A stretch of DNA of 7,981 bases. Source: a bacterium. GTDB lineage: Bacteria > UBA3054. The notes beneath the pieces are model-generated. The model saw only the letters and a program-made list of their open reading frames with translations, had not been told where the DNA came from and did not search any database. Made by a program: the position numbers and the translations under genes. This document shows positions 1-4,485 of the stretch, piece after piece; positions within the stretch are counted from its first letter, which is position 1, and each line of letters starts with the position of its first letter. Location: positions 1 to 7,981 of the forward strand of contig JAFYIM010000241.1 of NCBI GenBank assembly GCA_017538635.1, read 5' to 3'.

Positions 1-832
1 CCCGGCCGCCACGGTCATGACTCTAAGGCAGATGAAAGCCAGGGGGCCCGTCACCACCACCCTTCTGGCGGTAGTAGGCCTTGACGACGCCCTGGCATTA
101 ATCGTTTACGCCTTCGCAGCGGCCTTTTTAAAGGGCTCTATCAGTTCGGACGGTATCTCTATCGTCCAGGCCTTCATCCTGCCGTTATTGCGCATTCTGG
201 GCGCTCTGGGGCTGGGCGCACTGCTCGGCCTAGCCGTGCTTCCTGTTCTCAAGAGCATCACCATGCAGGCTGAGATGCTCCTCTTCGTCTGCGCCTCCAT
301 AATCTTCTGCGACGGTCTTGCCACCAGGTTCGGCTTCTCGGAGCTCCTTTGCAACATGGCCTTCGGATTTACCGTCGCCAACGTCGGGCGCTTCTCCACC
401 GGAAGGCTGCTCACCGCCATTGACCAGCTGACACCCCCCATCTACGCGGCCTTCTTCGTATTGGCCGGCGCCCAGCTCCGTCTCAACGCCTGCTGCAACG
501 CCTTCATGCTCTCTTTGGCTGCGGTTTACACCATAAGCCGCGTGGCCGGCAAAGTGGGCGGCGCCTACCTTGGCAGCGTGATTGGAAAAGCAAGCGACAC
601 CATAAGGAAAAACATCGGCTTCGGCCTGGTCTCCCAGGTCGGTATCGCCATCGCCCTGGCCGTCATCATCAGACGGGAATTCAGACCCTTGAACTTATAT
701 TTCGGCAATTTTGAAATGAGCCAGATGATCATCAATCTTCTGCTCTTCACCACCATATTCACGGAAATAATCGGCCCCGCCCTGACGCGCTACGGCATAA
801 GGCGCGCCGGAGAGGACCACAGCTCGGAATAA
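1..832 (+). CDS. Cation:proton antiporter, C-terminal part (5' end outside window)
   Basis: This is an integral membrane transporter that exchanges a monovalent cation for protons, probably CPA2-like (NapA/Kef type). The reading frame is open from base 2, before the ATG at 17 (P-A-A-T-V-M...), so the gene starts upstream and the ATG at 17 is internal. About 277 residues are visible, against roughly 400 for a typical membrane domain. The frame is rich in hydrophobic stretches. The motif 'VVGLDDALALIVYAF' (the two Asp codons at 83-88) resembles the adjacent carboxylates that carry ions in CPA antiporters; the paired-Asp form is usually linked to electrogenic exchange. The preceding PAATV...ARGPVTTTLL also matches this family. 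The protein ends soon after the last membrane segment, with no TrkA-N or other cytosolic regulatory domain. Four bases separate it from the PII-like gene, which suggests co-expression. Ion specificity cannot be told from the sequence. Confidence 0.88.
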   Translation, partial: PAATVMTLRQMKARGPVTTTLLAVVGLDDALALIVYAFAAAFLKGSISSDGISIVQAFILPLLRILGALGLGALLGLAVLPVLKSITMQAEMLLFVCASIIFCDGLATRFGFSELLCNMAFGFTVANVGRFSTGRLLTAIDQLTPPIYAAFFVLAGAQLRLNACCNAFMLSLAAVYTISRVAGKVGGAYLGSVIGKASDTIRKNIGFGLVSQVGIAIALAVIIRREFRPLNLYFGNFEMSQMIINLLLFTTIFTEIIGPALTRYGIRRAGEDHSSE

Positions 833-836
833 ACTC

Positions 837-1151
837 ATGCAGCTCCTCATCATCAAACTCGCCAAAGAAGAACTTCTTGAAGACCTCTTGACCGCCCTCA
901 CCGCCTCAGGCCTCGACACCGCCTGCATAGTGGATTCCAGCTCCATCCAGAAATTCATGGGACAGAGGATCCCGATCTTCGCAGGCCTCAGGACGGAAAT
1001 GGACCACTACTCCTACTGCAAGGTCATAGTCGCCAGGATCCTCTACCCCGAGAACCTCGAGGAGTTCCGCCGCCTCTTAAAGCGCGCCAATATCGATTTC
1101 TCAGACCTCGAGAACGGCACCGCCCTCCTCCTCCCCTGCGAAGAGTTGTAA
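837..1151 (+). CDS. Small PII-like protein next to antiporter
   Basis: This is a 104-residue soluble protein with no signal peptide or membrane segment. The opening beta-strand (MQLLIIKLAKEE), the following helix (LLEDLLTALTASG), a second strand (DTACIVDSSS) and a later strand (KVIVARIL) fit the ferredoxin-like fold of PII nitrogen-regulator relatives. The length is also right (PII about 112 residues). I do not see the classical PII T-loop signature with the uridylylated tyrosine, so GlnB/GlnK function is unlikely. Small PII-like proteins beside transporters commonly bind a nucleotide or other small ligand and gate the transporter, and that is the likely role here. The ATG lies four bases after the antiporter stop, with a GGAGAGG at 809-815 that is rather far upstream to be a normal ribosome site, so translational coupling is plausible. 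The family call is by pattern recognition only. Confidence 0.62.
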   Translation: MQLLIIKLAKEELLEDLLTALTASGLDTACIVDSSSIQKFMGQRIPIFAGLRTEMDHYSYCKVIVARILYPENLEEFRRLLKRANIDFSDLENGTALLLPCEEL

Positions 1152-1160
1152 GAACCTTTT

Positions 1161-2726
1161 TTATTGAATTAAGAAGACGCGGAACCCATATTCACTGTTG
1201 GCTTCATCCGGTGGCGTGTAAAAACGGAAGGCAGAGCGGCAATCACGCGGATTGCAGCACCAGTCTCCACCCCGCAGGCAACGCATATTGATGATATCCG
1301 CTCCATTGATATCCGCTCCTTTAGGATCTTTTGCGGGAAAGGTTGACCATTCCTCGTCAAAATCCCACCAATCCAGGCACCACTCAAGAACGTTGCCGTG
1401 CATATCGTAAAGGCCCCAGGCATTCGGCAGATACGATCCAACGGTAGTGTGGGCATCATAAGAACCGCCGTGGCCGTCATCAAAGTTATAGGCATAGCGA
1501 CCAAGTTTGTCCAAATTTTCGTCTGTAGATTCTAAGGATTCGGGGGTAAGATCATGGCCGTCGTTCAAAGCCGTAGTCGTGCCCGCCCTGCAGGCGTATT
1601 CCCACTGAGCTTCAGAAGGAAGGTCGAAATCCAAATTGGTTTTTGCGCGAAGAATGCCGAAGAAAGAGTCTTCATCAACATCGTTTTCGGAAGGCCATCT
1701 CGAACCTTTTGCCGTGCCGCGGAGCATATCATACGAGACGCATTCAACGGGCCTGGCATCACCCTTGTAATCCGAAGGGTCTTCTCCCGTTACCAATTCA
1801 TATTGTTTCTGCGTAACTTCAAACACTCCGGCATAAAACGGCTTGCTCAAAGTAACTTCATGCTGAACTTCATCGAAATATCCTCCCAATTCATCTTCCG
1901 GACTGCCCATTTTGAATTTACCGGGCTGAACGAATCTCAAAACCATCTTGGTGGTCTTGTATTCATCCGTCCATCCGCCTTCGGGGACTTCGTCAAGATA
2001 AGTTACGGGATAGTTTTCAGCGCCAGTGCCGCCTGAAAGATCGATGACCAAATACGGTTTGAAACTATTGACCGTTTCGCTTATGACAGCTGGCGAAGCG
2101 AGACTGGAGGAAAGCTTGAAAGAAGCGCTCGCTTTTCCCTTGGAACTCGCGGAAAATTTCATCCGCAGATCTTGCGTTTTATCAGAGCATTTGTATTTTT
2201 TGCCTGAAATTTCAGGAAGGAAGGCCAAGGCTGAAACATACAGCAAGCCCTTTTCATTAGACAAGAAATCCAAAACCGCAACCTTCTTCGACCCAAAATC
2301 TTCAAAATCCTTCGCTTCAAGCGTGCCGGAAGACTTAAAAGATGCTTTTGTGGGCTTTACCCTTTCATTGCCTATCGCAAAAACGAAATTCTCGGTTGCG
2401 TCTTTTTCCGCCCATTTGAATTTCCCGTTCTTCGTACTGAGGGATATTTGCTTGCCGTCTTTTTTGGTTTCAAAACCCTTTTTGCCCTCGGAAAGGGACA
2501 AAGGAGAAGACAGAAAGATATCGAAAACGCTACAGATCGCAACTCTGTTTGTTTGAGCAAGCCAATCTATAGCTTCTTTGTTTAACGATCCCTTCAATTT
2601 GATCGTAGTCGAACCCTTTGCATAGCTCCGGACATTCACAACTTCCTGCGTGACAATAATGTCAGCGAAGGCCGCTTCAGCCATGAAGAAAATTATGGCG
2701 ACAAAAAACATTTTTAAAATGCGCAT
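1161..2726 (-). CDS. Secreted SUMF1/FGE-fold protein with unique N-terminal domain (521 aa)
   Basis: This is probably an exported protein. Residues 1-21 form a signal peptide (MRILKMFFVAIIFFMAEAAFA, A-x-x-A-D type end). Residues 22-225 are a lysine- and serine-rich, probably beta-rich region that I do not recognise and that has no counterpart in the two upstream paralogs. Residues 226-521 are an FGE-sulfatase (SUMF1, C-type-lectin-like) module: VIDLSGG, VPEGGWTDEYKTTK, GKFKMGSPEDE, FEVTQKQYELV, DLPSEAQWEYACRAG, NAWGLYDMHGNVLEW (the calcium-binding region in true FGE) and a final GFRVFLIQ. The C-terminus has Cys491 and Cys496 spaced as the copper-binding pair of FGE. There is no PEP-CTERM motif. 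The start at 2726 is preferred over the internal ATG at 2711 because it keeps Arg2 and Lys5 as the basic n-region; the ribosome site is weak (GGGG). It is last in a minus-strand operon, 36 bases after its paralog. Parts are AT-rich (2161-2220 is 38% GC by count). Substrate and role are unknown. Confidence 0.85.
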   Translation of the reverse strand: MRILKMFFVAIIFFMAEAAFADIIVTQEVVNVRSYAKGSTTIKLKGSLNKEAIDWLAQTNRVAICSVFDIFLSSPLSLSEGKKGFETKKDGKQISLSTKNGKFKWAEKDATENFVFAIGNERVKPTKASFKSSGTLEAKDFEDFGSKKVAVLDFLSNEKGLLYVSALAFLPEISGKKYKCSDKTQDLRMKFSASSKGKASASFKLSSSLASPAVISETVNSFKPYLVIDLSGGTGAENYPVTYLDEVPEGGWTDEYKTTKMVLRFVQPGKFKMGSPEDELGGYFDEVQHEVTLSKPFYAGVFEVTQKQYELVTGEDPSDYKGDARPVECVSYDMLRGTAKGSRWPSENDVDEDSFFGILRAKTNLDFDLPSEAQWEYACRAGTTTALNDGHDLTPESLESTDENLDKLGRYAYNFDDGHGGSYDAHTTVGSYLPNAWGLYDMHGNVLEWCLDWWDFDEEWSTFPAKDPKGADINGADIINMRCLRGGDWCCNPRDCRSAFRFYTPPDEANSEYGFRVFLIQ

Positions 2727-2762
2727 ATGAACCCCGCAGATGGATTAAAGCAAAAGACGTTT

Positions 2763-4448
2763 TTACTGAACTAGGAATACACGGAAGCCGTAGCAGTCAT
2801 CATCGGCATTACTGGGGTCGTAATAGCGATAGGCAGAGCGGCAATCCGTTGCATAGTCGTCCCAACTCCCGCCCCGGATCACACGAGACTCGCCAGTTTC
2901 CGCTCCCTTGGGATCGGTCATCGGATCACTTGACCATTCTTCGTCCTCATCCCACCAGTCCAGGCACCACTCAGAAACGTTACCGTGCATGTCGTAAAGA
3001 CCCCAGAAGTTGGGAAGATAAGAGCCAACCTCAGCGTGAGGATCTTCATCCTCATCAATGTTGTACGAATAGCGGCCAAGCTTGTTCAAAAAGCCGTCTT
3101 CGACAACATTGGTGATATTATTGCCATCGTTCAGAGATGTGGTCGTACCCGCCCTGCAGGCAAACTCCCATTGAGCCTCCGTGGGGAGGTCGAAACCAAG
3201 ATTAGATTTGGCGCGGAGAATGCCGAAGAAAGACTCCTCGTCAACTTCGCTGCTAGCAGGCCATAGCGCGCCTTTTTCTTCCCCGCGGATCATGTCGTAT
3301 GAAACGCTTTCCACCGGATGCGTCTCGCCTTCGGTATCCGAGGGATTGTCCCCTGTTACCAATTCGTATTGTTTCTGGGTGACTTCAAAGACGCCGGCAT
3401 AAAAAGGCTTTGTGAGAGTCACTTCATGCTGGAGTTCATCCTCCGATCTGCCAAGTTCATTGGTAGGACTGCCCATAGTGAAAAGCCCGGCCTCGATCTT
3501 CCTTAAAACCATTTTTGTGGTCTTGTATTCCTCCGTCCAGCCGCCTTCCGGAACATTATCAAGATAACTTATCGCAAAGCTGTCAGTATTTGTGCCGCCC
3601 GATAGGTCTATGACCATATAAGTTTTGCCGCCGGGCTGCGTTTGTTCCTCAGCTTCTACCTTTACCAACATATCTTCGCAGAACGTTCCATAGAAACTAT
3701 CGTCAGGCGTCCAGAAAGTTTTGTGCTCGCCCGAACCGGCGACGGTGCCGTTGGCGCCGTCCCTGCTTATCGTGCCTTTTTCCGAAAGGTCAAAGACAGT
3801 TTCTCCGTTGTCTGTCGAACCGTAAAACTTAACCTTAAAAACAGGATCGGCGCTGTTGGAAGTCAGCGTATAGTTTATGATCACGCTTCTGTCGAAAGGC
3901 CACATCTGAAGGCAATTGACATTGCTGACGCAGCCGTCGGCTTTTGCGCTAAGGGAGCTTAACGCTGCGATCGTCAAGACTGCTATCAGGCTTTTCGTGC
4001 GCTTGCGAAGGAAAAGGGCGCCTGCAAACGCCAAAGCAAGCAGCGCCATAGGTTCAGGCAGGATGGTCACCTTCCTGGTAAGAACTTTTTCCGCAGTGTC
4101 GCTCGTTATAGTCTCTGTCAGCAGATATGTGTCGTCCACAGGGAAATCATTGAAATCTTCGTCTGTATAATCCCAAGTGGTCGTCCCCTCCACAGCGGTC
4201 TCGGAGTAATCAGCGAAAACGCTGGCTGACTTTTCAGGATCCGAGATGTCCTCCACGTTTAACGTAAGAGATTTCGGCTCCCCTTCCGCAAACGCACTGC
4301 TGTAGGCCAGGGGATCCGTCGGTTTAAGAAGGATTGCTTCTTCTGTGATCTCGCTTCCGTCAAAACGGAAACCAGTTGACCAGCATTCGTCACAGAAAGA
4401 CGTAATGCAGAAAAGCGCCGCGATACCAATTAAAACGATTTTTTTCAT
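2763..4448 (-). CDS. PEP-CTERM / SUMF1 fusion protein, one FGE-fold module (561 aa)
   Basis: This is an exported protein with an unusual two-part design. Residues 1-19 are a signal peptide (MKKIVLIGIAALF...). Residues 20-128 are a small acidic domain with WDY...DDTYLLTE, possibly Ig-like. Residues 130-153 are a PEP-CTERM sorting signal (LPEP, hydrophobic helix, RKRTKS). Residues 154-170 look like a second signal peptide ending AKA. Residues 173-267 are a predicted beta-sandwich (WPFDRSVIINYTL, FKVKFYGS, GSGEHKTFWTP). Residues 277-561 are an FGE-sulfatase module with VIDLSGG, LFTMGSP, FEVTQKQYEL, DLPTEAQWEFACRAG, FWGLYDMHGNVSEW and RVIRGGSW...CRSAYR...GFRVFLVQ. The aligned C-terminus has only the second of the two FGE copper cysteines (Cys536), so formylglycine-generating activity is unlikely; binding or adhesion by the lectin-like fold is a better guess. 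A good Shine-Dalgarno (AGGAG at 4456-4460) supports the start. The gene sits 37 bases after the 920-residue paralog. Confidence 0.88.
   Translation of the reverse strand: MKKIVLIGIAALFCITSFCDECWSTGFRFDGSEITEEAILLKPTDPLAYSSAFAEGEPKSLTLNVEDISDPEKSASVFADYSETAVEGTTTWDYTDEDFNDFPVDDTYLLTETITSDTAEKVLTRKVTILPEPMALLALAFAGALFLRKRTKSLIAVLTIAALSSLSAKADGCVSNVNCLQMWPFDRSVIINYTLTSNSADPVFKVKFYGSTDNGETVFDLSEKGTISRDGANGTVAGSGEHKTFWTPDDSFYGTFCEDMLVKVEAEEQTQPGGKTYMVIDLSGGTNTDSFAISYLDNVPEGGWTEEYKTTKMVLRKIEAGLFTMGSPTNELGRSEDELQHEVTLTKPFYAGVFEVTQKQYELVTGDNPSDTEGETHPVESVSYDMIRGEEKGALWPASSEVDEESFFGILRAKSNLGFDLPTEAQWEFACRAGTTTSLNDGNNITNVVEDGFLNKLGRYSYNIDEDEDPHAEVGSYLPNFWGLYDMHGNVSEWCLDWWDEDEEWSSDPMTDPKGAETGESRVIRGGSWDDYATDCRSAYRYYDPSNADDDCYGFRVFLVQ
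3939..4061 (-). other. Internal PEP-CTERM signal fused to a second signal peptide (561-aa protein)
   Basis: This stretch encodes residues 130-170 of the 561-residue protein. In order it reads LPEP, a 14-residue hydrophobic helix (MALLALAFAGALFL), the basic cluster RKRTKS, a second hydrophobic run (LIAVLTIAALSSLS) and AKA followed by DG. The first half is a standard exosortase sorting signal, which normally ends a protein. The second half, counted from the basic cluster, is a standard signal peptide with a signal peptidase I site. The predicted topology is out-in-out, with the basic cluster in the cytosol. Confidence 0.82.
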
Positions 4449-4455
4449 TTTATTT

Positions 4456-4460
4456 CTCCT
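4456..4460 (-). promoter_or_regulatory. Shine-Dalgarno AGGAG for the 561-aa gene
   Basis: On the minus strand this reads AGGAG, seven bases (AAATAAA) before the ATG at 4448. It is the only strong ribosome-binding site at a visible gene start in this window. It shows the organism uses Shine-Dalgarno initiation and fixes the start of the gene. Confidence 0.8.
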
Positions 4461-4485
4461 AAGAAAAAATAATGTTTACAAGTTA

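Noticed and set aside
1140..1175. Possible shared terminator between the convergent genes (run of T at 1157-1162)
   Set aside because: I could not find a stable GC-rich stem before the T run on either strand, and the gap is only 9 bases.
1554..2556. Plus-strand open frames of 160 and 176 codons opposite the 521-residue gene
   Set aside because: They mirror a clearly coding minus-strand gene with signal peptide and FGE motifs, and their translations show no known features.
3939..4061. Sequencing frameshift or missed stop joining two separate genes
   Set aside because: The frame is clean on both sides, and the diverged 920-residue paralog has the same join at the same residue numbers.
4389..4410. 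Possible lipoprotein signal at the N-terminus of the 561-residue protein (Cys14, Cys19)
   Set aside because: Both cysteines follow Phe, which does not fit the lipobox [LVI][ASTVI][GAS]C, so ordinary signal peptidase I processing is more likely.
4449..4485. A promoter for the 561-residue gene in the AT-rich gap
   Set aside because: There is a TTGATA overlapping the upstream stop codon, but no convincing -10 box at a normal distance. The gap is better explained as an operon spacer with a ribosome site.
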